Below are positions 1 to 6,353 of a DNA stretch of 14,987 nucleotides, one piece after another. Position 1 is the stretch's first letter, and every line of letters begins with the position of its first letter. A program made the translations under genes and the position numbers. The stretch spans positions 1 to 14,987 of the forward strand of contig CAMBWL010000010.1 in assembly GCA_945871625.1 (NCBI GenBank), in the 5' to 3' direction. The stretch comes from Bifidobacterium breve (GTDB taxonomy: Bacteria > Actinomycetota > Acidimicrobiia > Acidimicrobiales > Ilumatobacteraceae). Under the pieces are notes generated by a model, which did no database searches, was not told the DNA's origin, and worked only from the letters and a program-made list of their open reading frames with translations.

Positions 1-761
1 TCTTTACGCACGCGCCAGAAATGGATCGCGAGGAAGATGACAGTTACGAATGGGAAAAGTAAAACATGCAACACATACCAACGCAGAAGTGTTTCTGGTC
101 CGATCTCAACGCCACCGAGCAAAACGAAGCGAACTTGCGAACCAATAACTGGCGAGTATCCCATCATGTTGGTACCAACGGTTACGGCCCACAGCGCGAG
201 TTGATCCCATGGCAACAGATAACCGGTGAATGAAAGCAGCAGCGTCAATGTCAGCAGGATCACGCCGATTACCCAGTTGAACTCGCGTGGTGCTTTATAC
301 GCACCGTGATAAAAAACTCGCGCCATGTGCAAAAATACTGTGAGCACCATTAAGTGAGCACCCCAACGGTGCATATTGCGCACCATCAAACCGAAAGTCA
401 CCGAAGTATGCAGCGACTGGATATCTTGCCACGCGTTAGCCGATGTCGGGCGGTAAAAGAACATCAAGAAAATGCCGGTAATCGTCAACAGAATGAATAA
501 GAAGAAACTCAATCCACCAAGACAAAGCGTGTAACTAACTTTTACTGCATGTCGCTTAACTTTTACTGGGTGCAAGTGATAGAGCACCGAGTTCATGACG
601 ACATACGAACGATTTCTCGGCGAGTCCGAATAGCCCTTGCGGAAGATTGAACCTGGTCTGAAAATCGAGTTCCAGGCTTGGCTTGACTGCGTCGACTCAT
701 TGAGTTTGGTTATGCGCTGTTTAATCGTTGGACGAGATTTCTGCTCGATCATCTTTACCAT
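1..761 (-). CDS. Cytochrome b (b6-type) of a quinol:cytochrome c reductase, C-terminus off window
   Basis: The integral membrane dihaem subunit of a bc-type complex; it oxidises quinol (menaquinol expected in this group) and passes electrons across the membrane. My translation from the ATG at 761 gives 253 complete codons before the window edge. The haem ligands are visible: H131 and H145 in the helix beginning HRWGAHLM, and H232 and H247 in the helix beginning LHVLLFPF. Fourteen residues separate the second pair, the spacing of cytochrome b6 rather than mitochondrial-type cytochrome b. The conserved SFTGYLLPWDQ segment is present. GGAG 8 bases upstream is a good ribosome site. It is the third gene of an operon, 16 bases after the ferredoxin gene. 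Whether it ends soon after helix D (split b6/subunit IV form) or continues as a fused protein cannot be seen. Family assignment is firm; the partner Rieske protein is not in view. Confidence 0.93.
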   Translation of the reverse strand, partial: MVKMIEQKSRPTIKQRITKLNESTQSSQAWNSIFRPGSIFRKGYSDSPRNRSYVVMNSVLYHLHPVKVKRHAVKVSYTLCLGGLSFFLFILLTITGIFLMFFYRPTSANAWQDIQSLHTSVTFGLMVRNMHRWGAHLMVLTVFLHMARVFYHGAYKAPREFNWVIGVILLTLTLLLSFTGYLLPWDQLALWAVTVGTNMMGYSPVIGSQVRFVLLGGVEIGPETLLRWYVLHVLLFPFVTVIFLAIHFWRVRK

Positions 762-777
762 TTAATTTTCTCCGTTC

Positions 778-1191
778 CTAAAATCGCATGCCATATGAAT
801 AGCCGTGGTTATTTGTTCGCATATGAGTTTCGCCAGTGGCTGGCGCAACTCCAAGTTTGCCAAGAATTATCACACCCGTTGGACAACGATCGACACACAG
901 GGCGCATCGCGTGCAAACATCATCGTCAATAATGAAAACAACTTTGTCTGATGGGTCTTCACCTGGCAACTCTGTGCCTGTTGACTCCGAAATTGCATCA
1001 GTGTTGACCATGAATATGCACTTCCACGGGCAAATATCGACGCAACCTTCGCACATGATGCACTCTGACTGATCGATGTGGATGAACTGCTTGGGCTTTA
1101 CTGCCTTGTTCAAATATTCAGCGTCTACCTCGACGAGTTGATAGTCGTCGGTGTACGGCATCATCGGTGGGTTTGCGTCAGTTTTTGCCAT
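778..1191 (-). CDS. Two-cluster 4Fe-4S ferredoxin-type protein
   Basis: A 137-residue electron carrier with two classic CxxCxxCxxxCP motifs: C44, C47, C50, C54 followed by P55, and C93, C96, C99, C103 followed by P104. These should bind two [4Fe-4S] clusters. The 38 residues between the motifs form an acidic insertion (residues 62-92), longer than in small clostridial ferredoxins. C58 is an additional cysteine. There is no signal peptide or membrane helix, so it is probably cytoplasmic or on the inner membrane face. The ATG lies 3 bases after the stop of the upstream membrane-protein gene, and cytochrome b follows 16 bases downstream, so the three are very likely co-transcribed and may form one complex. 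Which donor it serves cannot be told from sequence. Confidence 0.93.
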   Translation of the reverse strand: MAKTDANPPMMPYTDDYQLVEVDAEYLNKAVKPKQFIHIDQSECIMCEGCVDICPWKCIFMVNTDAISESTGTELPGEDPSDKVVFIIDDDVCTRCALCVDRCPTGVIILGKLGVAPATGETHMRTNNHGYSYGMRF

Positions 1192-1194
1192 CGC

Positions 1195-1671
1195 TCAACT
1201 CTTCTTCACCAACGGACGGCCATAACTAGACGAAACAACTTCTTTAGCTGTGACCACCCCACGCTTTTGCCACCAACTGAACAGGTAAACCATCAGACCG
1301 ATGTAAAAGACGTGAATCACCACGACGATGATGTCACGAATCGCTTCGTAACTAATGGTGATCGGAAAGCTTCCACCAACGGTGTCAGACTTCAAAATGT
1401 TGAACGGCCCGTAGACGAGTTTGTCCTTGCGCCAACCAAGTTCTTTATCCGCATGGTCGATGAATTGATGCGGCACCACGCCGAACGCAAGAAACAAAAC
1501 GAGGAAGATGTAAGCGGAACCGAGCATCGCTTCACCCCAAGTTGCCTTTCGATCAAACTTTCGACGTTGGCCGATTGGAATGACCACAAGACTCATCGCG
1601 GTGGTGACGACAAACGAAAACAGGAATGCTTGATTGACCCCTGGCCACCTGAGAATGTCTATTGAGAGCAT
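1195..1671 (-). CDS. Three-helix membrane protein of the cytochrome b operon, function unknown
   Basis: A 158-residue membrane protein, first gene of the leftward operon. Likely transmembrane segments are residues 15-34, 47-66 and 111-134. Between helices 2 and 3 lies a polar segment containing H68, H73 and a WRKDK stretch; H120 lies inside helix 3. I do not recognise a named family with certainty. Its size and three helices recall subunit IV (PetD) of b6f complexes, but the PEWY quinol-site motif is absent, so I do not call it that. Tight coupling to the ferredoxin gene (3-base gap) suggests a small subunit or anchor of the same respiratory complex. The start ATG has no close Shine-Dalgarno; AGGAAAGG sits about 16 bases upstream, and no upstream in-frame start was found nearby. 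Confidence 0.85.
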   Translation of the reverse strand: MLSIDILRWPGVNQAFLFSFVVTTAMSLVVIPIGQRRKFDRKATWGEAMLGSAYIFLVLFLAFGVVPHQFIDHADKELGWRKDKLVYGPFNILKSDTVGGSFPITISYEAIRDIIVVVIHVFYIGLMVYLFSWWQKRGVVTAKEVVSSSYGRPLVKKS

Positions 1672-1747
1672 CGCTTGAGGGCTTGCCTTTCCTCGTGAAA
1701 ATCTGTTTTTAGCCTAGTCGGGTTGGCATTAAGGACAGTATTTGCGA

Positions 1748-1812
1748 GACATTTATTGATGACTCGTTGGTCACAGAAGTTGCGCAGCGCTCAACGTTCA
1801 ACGACATTTATT
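1748..1812. repeat. Direct decamer repeat in the divergent intergenic region
   Basis: GACATTTATT occurs at 1748-1757 and again at 1803-1812, 55 bases apart start to start. Both copies lie in the 259-base region between the leftward cytochrome b operon and the rightward cytochrome c gene, which must hold both promoters. The spacing is close to five helical turns, so a shared regulator could bind both, but chance is possible. No convincing -35/-10 pair was seen here, apart from a TAGGCT (minus strand, 1711-1716) that could serve the leftward operon. Confidence 0.4.
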
Positions 1813-1920
1813 CTTGCTCAATCTTGCTGATGTGTCTTATTTTTTGGTTGTGCATTCGTGAACTTCTAAATCTCGACCTTGGTGCGTCTAACCTATTGAA
1901 AGACAGTTAGTTACCGTTTC

Positions 1921-1926
1921 AAGGAG
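1921..1926 (+). promoter_or_regulatory. Ribosome binding site fixing the cytochrome c start
   Basis: AAGGAG lies four bases before the GTG at 1931. It is one of the few strong Shine-Dalgarno sequences in the window and supports GTG 1931 as the start. Confidence 0.8.
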
Positions 1927-1930
1927 AATT

Positions 1931-2755
1931 GTGGCTGGAATACCCGAGCATCTACTTAAGCGTGCTCAAGAAGCACGCGACAAAGCAGCCGGCAAAACTC
2001 CTGCCGCAGATGCCGGTGAAACGACGCCAAATCTTCCAGCTAAAACATCTGAAACCAAACCTGTGCCTGCGGCCCAAGTTGCGAGCGCTCCGCCACCTCC
2101 TCCTCCAGATCCAAGTTACGTAGTCGCCGCCAACACACGAAAGAAGATTCCATTTTGGGCAATGGCCACTTTGAGTCTCTTGCCTTTTTGGGCACTGTTG
2201 TATGCATTGTCAGTAAAGCCTCAAGAAAAAACGGTTGAAGGTCCGCTCGCAGTAGGTGCGGGAGTTTACGGAACCTGCGCAGGATGCCACGGTGCTGCCG
2301 GCGCTGGTGGCGCTGGGCGCGCTCTGCACCAAGGCGAGGTCTTGAAAACTTTCCCAAAGATCGAAGACATGTTGAACTTCGTCTACACAGGTTCGCAGGC
2401 GTTTATATCCGCCGAAATCAAAATTTATGGCGACCCTAACCGCGAAGGTGGGGCGCATGAGACGCTCTCGTACAACGGCAATCCGATGCCGCAACAAGGA
2501 GAAAAATACGGCGGCGGTTTGACCGACGCAGAAATTCTCGGAGTCGTATGTCATGAACGATACGAAATCGGTGGCGCCGACGAAGAGAGCGAAGAATGGA
2601 AGAGCGAGTTTGAGACGTGGTGCTCACCTGAGTCTGAAATATTTCAGGGTCTCGAAAACGGTTCAGTGAACTTCGACAATCTTGCTGAAACATTTGCAGC
2701 GTTGCCGATGCCACCTGCAAATGTCGGCACAGACCCCCGCCCCTCGGGAAAATAG
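1931..2755 (+). CDS. Membrane-anchored monohaem cytochrome c
   Basis: A 274-residue c-type cytochrome. Residues 1-70 are a polar, Ala/Pro-rich cytoplasmic tail ending in a polyproline run (54-59); 74-94 form one membrane anchor; the rest is predicted to be outside. The haem motif CAGCH is C116, C119, H120, followed by a Gly/Ala-rich loop, and M186 in NGNPMPQQG is the likely axial ligand. C207-H208 resembles the end of a second haem site, but the residue three before C207 is Gly, so I count one haem; C207 and C231 could pair as a disulfide. The start is GTG at 1931 with a good ribosome site. Divergent from the cytochrome b operon and upstream of a flavoprotein, it is probably the acceptor or a subunit of the quinol:cytochrome c reductase. 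Confidence 0.92.
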   Translation: MAGIPEHLLKRAQEARDKAAGKTPAADAGETTPNLPAKTSETKPVPAAQVASAPPPPPPDPSYVVAANTRKKIPFWAMATLSLLPFWALLYALSVKPQEKTVEGPLAVGAGVYGTCAGCHGAAGAGGAGRALHQGEVLKTFPKIEDMLNFVYTGSQAFISAEIKIYGDPNREGGAHETLSYNGNPMPQQGEKYGGGLTDAEILGVVCHERYEIGGADEESEEWKSEFETWCSPESEIFQGLENGSVNFDNLAETFAALPMPPANVGTDPRPSGK

Positions 2756-2818
2756 ATCGAAACCGAGATCAACCCCCTTGATCTTTCCAGCGAAGTAAAA
2801 AAGATACTTCGCACAGAA

Positions 2819-4048
2819 GTGCTCGTCATCGGTGGCGGACCAGCAGGTGCCGCTGCCGGATTCTGGTTGGCGAAACTTGGACACGACGTAACGATTGTCG
2901 AACGCAAAAAGTTTCCACGTGAAAAAACTTGTGGTGACGGTCTTACACCGCGTGCAGTGAAACAGCTGGATGACATGGGGCTGAGCACAGAGCTTGAAAA
3001 GTTTCACCGCTACGAGGGTCTTCGCGCGACTGCCCATGGCATCGCACTCGAACTGCAATGGCCGACTCATCCGATTTACCCGCGCCATGGCTATGTGGTG
3101 CGTCGCCGTGAACTTGACATGATGGTCGCTCGCAACGCGCAAAATGCCGGAGCAAAACTTCTTGAAGAACACGAAGCCGCGGCGCCGATCATGGAAAAGG
3201 GTTGCGTTCGCGGTGCAATGATCACGAACAAAAAAGACAACACGACCGTTGCACTTCACGCCGACTATGTGATAATCGCCGATGGTGCGAACTCTCGCTT
3301 CGGGCGAAGCATGGGCACCTCGCGCGAGAGAGCTTGGCCCTACGGCACGGCGATTCGCACATATTGGCAGAGTCCACGACACCAAGAACCGTGGATCGAA
3401 TCGGCGCTGGACGTAAAAGACCGCAACGGTAAGTCAATGCCGGGATACGGATGGATATTTCCGGTCGGCGACGGAACTATCAATATCGGCGTCGGACTAC
3501 TGTCAACATTCAAGAACTTCAAAGATGTCAACACATCTCACCTGCTCGACTCATATGCGCACATGGTTGCCGACAAATGGGAAATTGATCCGACCAAACC
3601 AGAGTGCAAAGCCACCAGCGGAAAGATTCCGATGGGCGGATCAGTCGGACCGAAAGTGGGATCAACCCACATCGTGATTGGCGATGCCGCCGGCAGCGTC
3701 AACCCATTCAATGGTGAAGGCATCGACTATGCCTACGAGACTGCGCACATGGCTGCCGAAGTTATCCATGATGCGTTGATCTCAGGTGATGCCACGGCAC
3801 TGAAGCGTTACGAGCAACTGATTGAAGACGAATACGGTCAATACTTCAAAGTGGCGCGACTTTTTGCGCGAATCATTGGTAAACCAATTTTGATGCGCGA
3901 ACTTTCGCGAGTGGGTATTCACAGCAGAACTTTGATGGAGTGGGTGTTGCGAATCATGGCCAACTTATTGCGACCAGACGAGATTGGCCCGGCCGAAGCC
4001 GCATACAAGGCGGCAGCGGCGATCGTCCGTCTCTACCCCAACGCCTAG
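2819..4048 (+). CDS. Geranylgeranyl-reductase-family FAD oxidoreductase (menaquinone-reductase-like)
   Basis: A flavoprotein of 409 residues from the GTG at 2819. Visible motifs are the dinucleotide fold GGGPAG (5-10) with E28 ending the second strand, PREKTCGDGLTPRAV (33-47) typical of geranylgeranyl reductases, the ADGANSRFG segment (154-162), and GDAAGSVNPFNGEG (288-301) that holds the FAD. Members saturate isoprenoid double bonds in lipids or quinone tails; MenJ of mycobacteria acts on menaquinone. The neighbouring menaquinol-oxidising genes make a quinone substrate plausible, but that is inference. The start is uncertain: the frame is open back to the cytochrome c stop (2753-2755), the 21 intervening codons look coding (TEINPLDLSSEVKKILRTE), yet contain no ATG, GTG or TTG. 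GTG 2819 has no ribosome site and trims the first beta strand; a rare ATC start at 2756 is an alternative. Confidence 0.9.
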   Translation: MLVIGGGPAGAAAGFWLAKLGHDVTIVERKKFPREKTCGDGLTPRAVKQLDDMGLSTELEKFHRYEGLRATAHGIALELQWPTHPIYPRHGYVVRRRELDMMVARNAQNAGAKLLEEHEAAAPIMEKGCVRGAMITNKKDNTTVALHADYVIIADGANSRFGRSMGTSRERAWPYGTAIRTYWQSPRHQEPWIESALDVKDRNGKSMPGYGWIFPVGDGTINIGVGLLSTFKNFKDVNTSHLLDSYAHMVADKWEIDPTKPECKATSGKIPMGGSVGPKVGSTHIVIGDAAGSVNPFNGEGIDYAYETAHMAAEVIHDALISGDATALKRYEQLIEDEYGQYFKVARLFARIIGKPILMRELSRVGIHSRTLMEWVLRIMANLLRPDEIGPAEAAYKAAAAIVRLYPNA

Positions 4049-4052
4049 ATCT

Positions 4053-4667
4053 CTAGCCGGTACACACAACTTCGTCGACTTGGTCATCGATCAAATTCAA
4101 CTTGGTCACGCTTTTGTCAGGAGAGTAGTCGTTAATAAATTCGCGCAGAGTACCTGTGCTTTCGCCACATGTTTTCTTAACACCGTTCGCCAACTTTGCA
4201 ATCCAGCCATTTGCCAAGACCCCTCGACTACCTGAGTCGAGCATGTCGACAAGGCTCGGCAACTCGAGTACGCGTGTCGGTTTTGGAGAGTTCGTGTCGG
4301 TAAGTGCAAACCACATCACCGAGTCACCGAACATGTTGGCTAAAAATACACAACTCGAGTCGATGCCGATATCAGTGCAGTTATTTTCTGCGGGCGTGTC
4401 AGCGGCGATGAATACTTCTCGACCATCATCAAGCGAGACGGATGCCTCGCCCACGGTTCTGCCATTCTCTATTCGCCAACCTTCGCTTTGTCTAAATGTC
4501 GTTGCCACAGCCACCGTCTCGATGTTCTTTTCAACATCCTTGGAAATTGAACCGGTTTCGTCGCTTCGACCGAAGCAGTCGTCGCAGGATAAAAACGCCA
4601 AAAAGATTCCGGCGACTATCAGTAGCCCAAAGGCGGCCCACAAACGCGAATTGAATAATTGACGCAC
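4053..4667 (-). CDS. Exported or membrane-anchored protein of unknown function
   Basis: A 204-residue protein starting at GTG 4667. Residues 9-27 are a hydrophobic signal or anchor. C28 follows FLS, a poor lipobox because Phe occupies the -3 position. The remainder is polar and extracytoplasmic, with C31, C97, C106, C167 and C202 able to make disulfides; no catalytic motif is recognisable. The GTG stands 6 bases after TAGCCT, which supports a leaderless transcript and this start. It follows rex on the same strand, 45 bases downstream, but has its own predicted promoter. Its stop lies 4 bases from the stop of the convergent flavoprotein gene. I do not recognise the family. Confidence 0.75.
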   Translation of the reverse strand: MRQLFNSRLWAAFGLLIVAGIFLAFLSCDDCFGRSDETGSISKDVEKNIETVAVATTFRQSEGWRIENGRTVGEASVSLDDGREVFIAADTPAENNCTDIGIDSSCVFLANMFGDSVMWFALTDTNSPKPTRVLELPSLVDMLDSGSRGVLANGWIAKLANGVKKTCGESTGTLREFINDYSPDKSVTKLNLIDDQVDEVVCTG

Positions 4668-4673
4668 CCTCTA

Positions 4674-4679
4674 AGGCTA
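4674..4679 (-). promoter_or_regulatory. Leaderless -10 box for the exported-protein gene
   Basis: TAGCCT on the minus strand is followed by 6 bases and then the GTG at 4667. The same hexamer and spacing precede the NAD synthetase gene. No clear -35 was seen. Confidence 0.55.
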
Positions 4680-4712
4680 CGCGCGTTGCAAGTTGTGCAT
4701 TAACCGAGATGC

Positions 4713-5399
4713 TTAAACAGGAACCGCGTTCGACTTTTGCTGACTCTTTGAATCAGACTGCTCAATGCGCATTTGCTCGTAATAACTCAAGATTTGCAGT
4801 TCGACGCCCAGATCAACATTGCGCACCGAAACACTGCTCGGGATTGCCAAAACGATAGGCGCAAAGTTCAGGATCGAAGTAATTCCGGCCTCAATTAGCG
4901 CATCGGCCGCCGACTGTGCGGCAGATGTTGAAGTTGTAATCGCACCGATCGTCACTTCTAAATCTTTGACAAGTTTTTGCAAGTTGCGCACGTCCGAAAC
5001 TTTCAAAGCACCTGTCGACTGACCAATCTTTTTCGGGTCGTTGTCTACAATGCCGACTACCGGAAACCCACGTGGAGCGAAGCCACCGAATTTCGCGAGC
5101 GCACAACCCAAATTGCCGGCACCAACAACAACGACATTCCACTCTCGCATCAAGCCAAGTTCACGTCTGATTTGATGAATCAGATACGTGACTTCATAAC
5201 CCACGCCGCGTGTTCCGTAACTTCCGAGATACGAAAGATCTTTTCGAACCTTGGCGGCATTGACTCCAGCCAATGCAGCGAGTTCGTCACTTGAAAAACG
5301 AGCAACATTTGTCGCATGCAAATTATTTAGGATTTGCAAATACACGGGTAGTCGGGCAACCGCTGCATCGGGGATTCTGCGTCTTTGTGAATGAGTCAT
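4713..5399 (-). CDS. rex: Redox-sensing transcriptional repressor Rex
   Basis: A 228-residue homodimeric repressor that binds DNA when NADH/NAD+ is low and leaves it when NADH rises. The N-terminal winged helix (about 1-80) includes the recognition region NAAKVRKDLSYLGSYGTRG (47-65), nearly invariant in Rex. The Rossmann domain has GAGNLG (93-98), VDND (118-121) and the late NVDLGVELQ motif (194-202). A further 30 codons are open upstream, but ATG 5399 gives the usual N-terminus (MTHSQRRRIPDAAVARLPVY) and is placed 6 bases after a -10 box. The gene is divergent from a seven-helix membrane protein, and a Rex-box-like operator covers its own promoter, suggesting autoregulation as known in Streptomyces. 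Other targets, such as respiratory genes, may lie elsewhere. Confidence 0.97.
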   Translation of the reverse strand: MTHSQRRRIPDAAVARLPVYLQILNNLHATNVARFSSDELAALAGVNAAKVRKDLSYLGSYGTRGVGYEVTYLIHQIRRELGLMREWNVVVVGAGNLGCALAKFGGFAPRGFPVVGIVDNDPKKIGQSTGALKVSDVRNLQKLVKDLEVTIGAITTSTSAAQSAADALIEAGITSILNFAPIVLAIPSSVSVRNVDLGVELQILSYYEQMRIEQSDSKSQQKSNAVPV

Positions 5400-5405
5400 G
5401 GGCTC

Positions 5406-5434
5406 AGGGTAGGGCTTCGTGCAGAATTTCACAA
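5406..5434 (-). promoter_or_regulatory. rex promoter, leaderless
   Basis: On the minus strand TTGTGA (5434-5429), a 17-base spacer and TACCCT (5411-5406) make a good sigma-70-type promoter. The -10 ends 6 bases before the rex ATG, so the transcript should begin at or next to the start codon. Confidence 0.7.
5417..5434 (-). promoter_or_regulatory. Rex operator (ROP-like site)
   Basis: Minus-strand TTGTGAAATTCTGCACGA matches 14 of 18 positions of the general Rex box TTGTGAAATATTTCACAA as I remember it, with the left half perfect. It contains the -35 element of rex and lies 73 bases upstream of the divergent gene's start, so binding should block rex and could affect both directions. Confidence 0.65.
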
Positions 5435-5494
5435 AGTTAAACCAAGAATGTCGCGAATTTCGCTCAATTTTGAACGCGACTTTTGGCACCCAGT

Positions 5495-5500
5495 TATCGT
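5495..5500 (+). promoter_or_regulatory. Leaderless -10 box for the seven-helix protein gene
   Basis: TATCGT is followed by 6 bases and GTG 5507. A weak -35, TTGAAC at 5470-5475, has a long 19-base spacer. The geometry supports GTG 5507 over the TTG at 5483. Confidence 0.55.
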
Positions 5501-5506
5501 GCTTGC

Positions 5507-6277
5507 GTGCTGCAAACCCAAATTATTGCCGAGATTGACCAGCTCAATTCGGTTTTGGCTGGCAGTGCGGCGCTTGTCGCCAGCGCTTTTGCCCTCAGCA
5601 CTTTTGACCGATGGCATCGGCGAAATCAACCCCATGAATTGGCGTGGACGATCGCCATGATTTTGTTTGCGATCGGCTCAGGGGCACTGTGGTGGGCCGA
5701 AGCAACCGGTTGGTCGTTGTTTGCGTTTCGAATCTTTTTTCTTGCGGGTGCGGTACTCAATGTGGCGTGGCTTGCACTTGGCACAATTTATTTATTGGCA
5801 AACAAGAAAGTTGCCGACCACTTGCGCAACGCCTTAATTATCTTGAGCGCCTTCAGCATCGGCGTGATCATCTCGACGCCGACCAAACGAGAAATCGTTG
5901 ACGGTGAATTTCCCGCTGCCCGAGAATTATTTGGCGTCCTACCGCGAGCCATGGCAGCAATCGGCTCTGGGATACCCGCCTTAGTTATCCTGATCGGCGC
6001 ATTCTGGTCGACCTGGCGCGTGTTGAAATCTCAGGCACCAAATCTGAACTCGGCGATTCTCAGAACGGTGACTTCACCAAAGCGGCTCGCAGGCGGCAAT
6101 TTGTTGATCGCCACCGGCACGATCGTGCTTTCAGCCAGCGGCACGCTTGCTGGTCGGCTCGGAAAAGATCGTGCGTTCGCCGTAACTCTGCTGGTCGGCT
6201 TGTGTATTTTGTTTATCGGATTTTTGGTTGCCAGCAACTCAACGCGATCGCAACAACGACTACCTGCCGACGATTGA
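5507..6277 (+). CDS. Seven-helix membrane protein, function unknown
   Basis: A 256-residue protein from GTG 5507 (an in-frame TTG at 5483 would add 8 residues). Seven membrane segments are likely at about residues 15-32, 44-62, 71-97, 107-124, 149-170, 196-216 and 224-243, leaving a short polar C-terminus. No catalytic, haem-binding or transporter motif is recognisable. The gene is divergent from rex, with 107 bases between start codons and a Rex-like operator between them, so its expression could respond to NADH; this is inference. Its last 18 bases overlap a tiny ORF on the other strand. The reading frame is long, hydrophobic and consistent throughout, so it is a real gene. Confidence 0.82.
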   Translation: MLQTQIIAEIDQLNSVLAGSAALVASAFALSTFDRWHRRNQPHELAWTIAMILFAIGSGALWWAEATGWSLFAFRIFFLAGAVLNVAWLALGTIYLLANKKVADHLRNALIILSAFSIGVIISTPTKREIVDGEFPAARELFGVLPRAMAAIGSGIPALVILIGAFWSTWRVLKSQAPNLNSAILRTVTSPKRLAGGNLLIATGTIVLSASGTLAGRLGKDRAFAVTLLVGLCILFIGFLVASNSTRSQQRLPADD

Positions 6278-6343
6278 CAACAGTCCGGCAATAAAAATCA
6301 CGGCGATCAACAGCACCATCGTCAGAGTCGTGGCTGGTCGCAT
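6260..6343 (-). CDS. Small single-helix membrane peptide, 27 residues
   Basis: A short ORF beginning with ATG 6343 and ending with TAG 6260 encodes MRPATTLTMVLLIAVIFIAG followed by LLSIVGR. A short basic N-terminus, about 18 hydrophobic residues and a terminal Arg make a textbook single-pass membrane peptide. It begins 10 bases after the stop of the SAM-hydrolysing-family gene on the same strand, suggesting an operon, and runs 18 bases into the 3' end of the convergent seven-helix protein gene. There is no clear ribosome site, which lowers confidence; translation would depend on coupling to the gene upstream. Function unknown. Confidence 0.5.
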   Translation of the reverse strand: MRPATTLTMVLLIAVIFIAGLLSIVGR

Positions 6344-6353
6344 GATTCAAACT

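Noticed and set aside
1195..1671. Calling the three-helix protein subunit IV (PetD).
   Set aside because: No PEWY motif or PetD-like sequence; only size and helix count agree.
2531..2580. A second haem c site at C207-H208 of the cytochrome.
   Set aside because: Only one Cys precedes the His (Gly where the first Cys should be); single-Cys haem attachment is not expected in bacteria.
2753..2821. Readthrough of the cytochrome c TAG to make a cytochrome c-flavoprotein fusion, since both lie in the same frame.
   Set aside because: The cytochrome domain is predicted to be outside the membrane after one helix, so a fused FAD domain would also be outside, which does not suit a cytoplasmic-type reductase. 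A shared frame has a one in three chance.
2663..3385. A 240-codon open frame on the minus strand, and similar ones at 1078-1665 and 4156-4662.
   Set aside because: They are antisense to well-supported genes (cytochrome c/flavoprotein, the three-helix and ferredoxin genes, and the exported protein) and show no motifs.
4046..4056. A bidirectional terminator between the convergent flavoprotein and exported-protein genes.
   Set aside because: Only 4 bases separate the stops and no stable hairpin with a T-run was found; likewise for the 14-base gap at 12689-12702.
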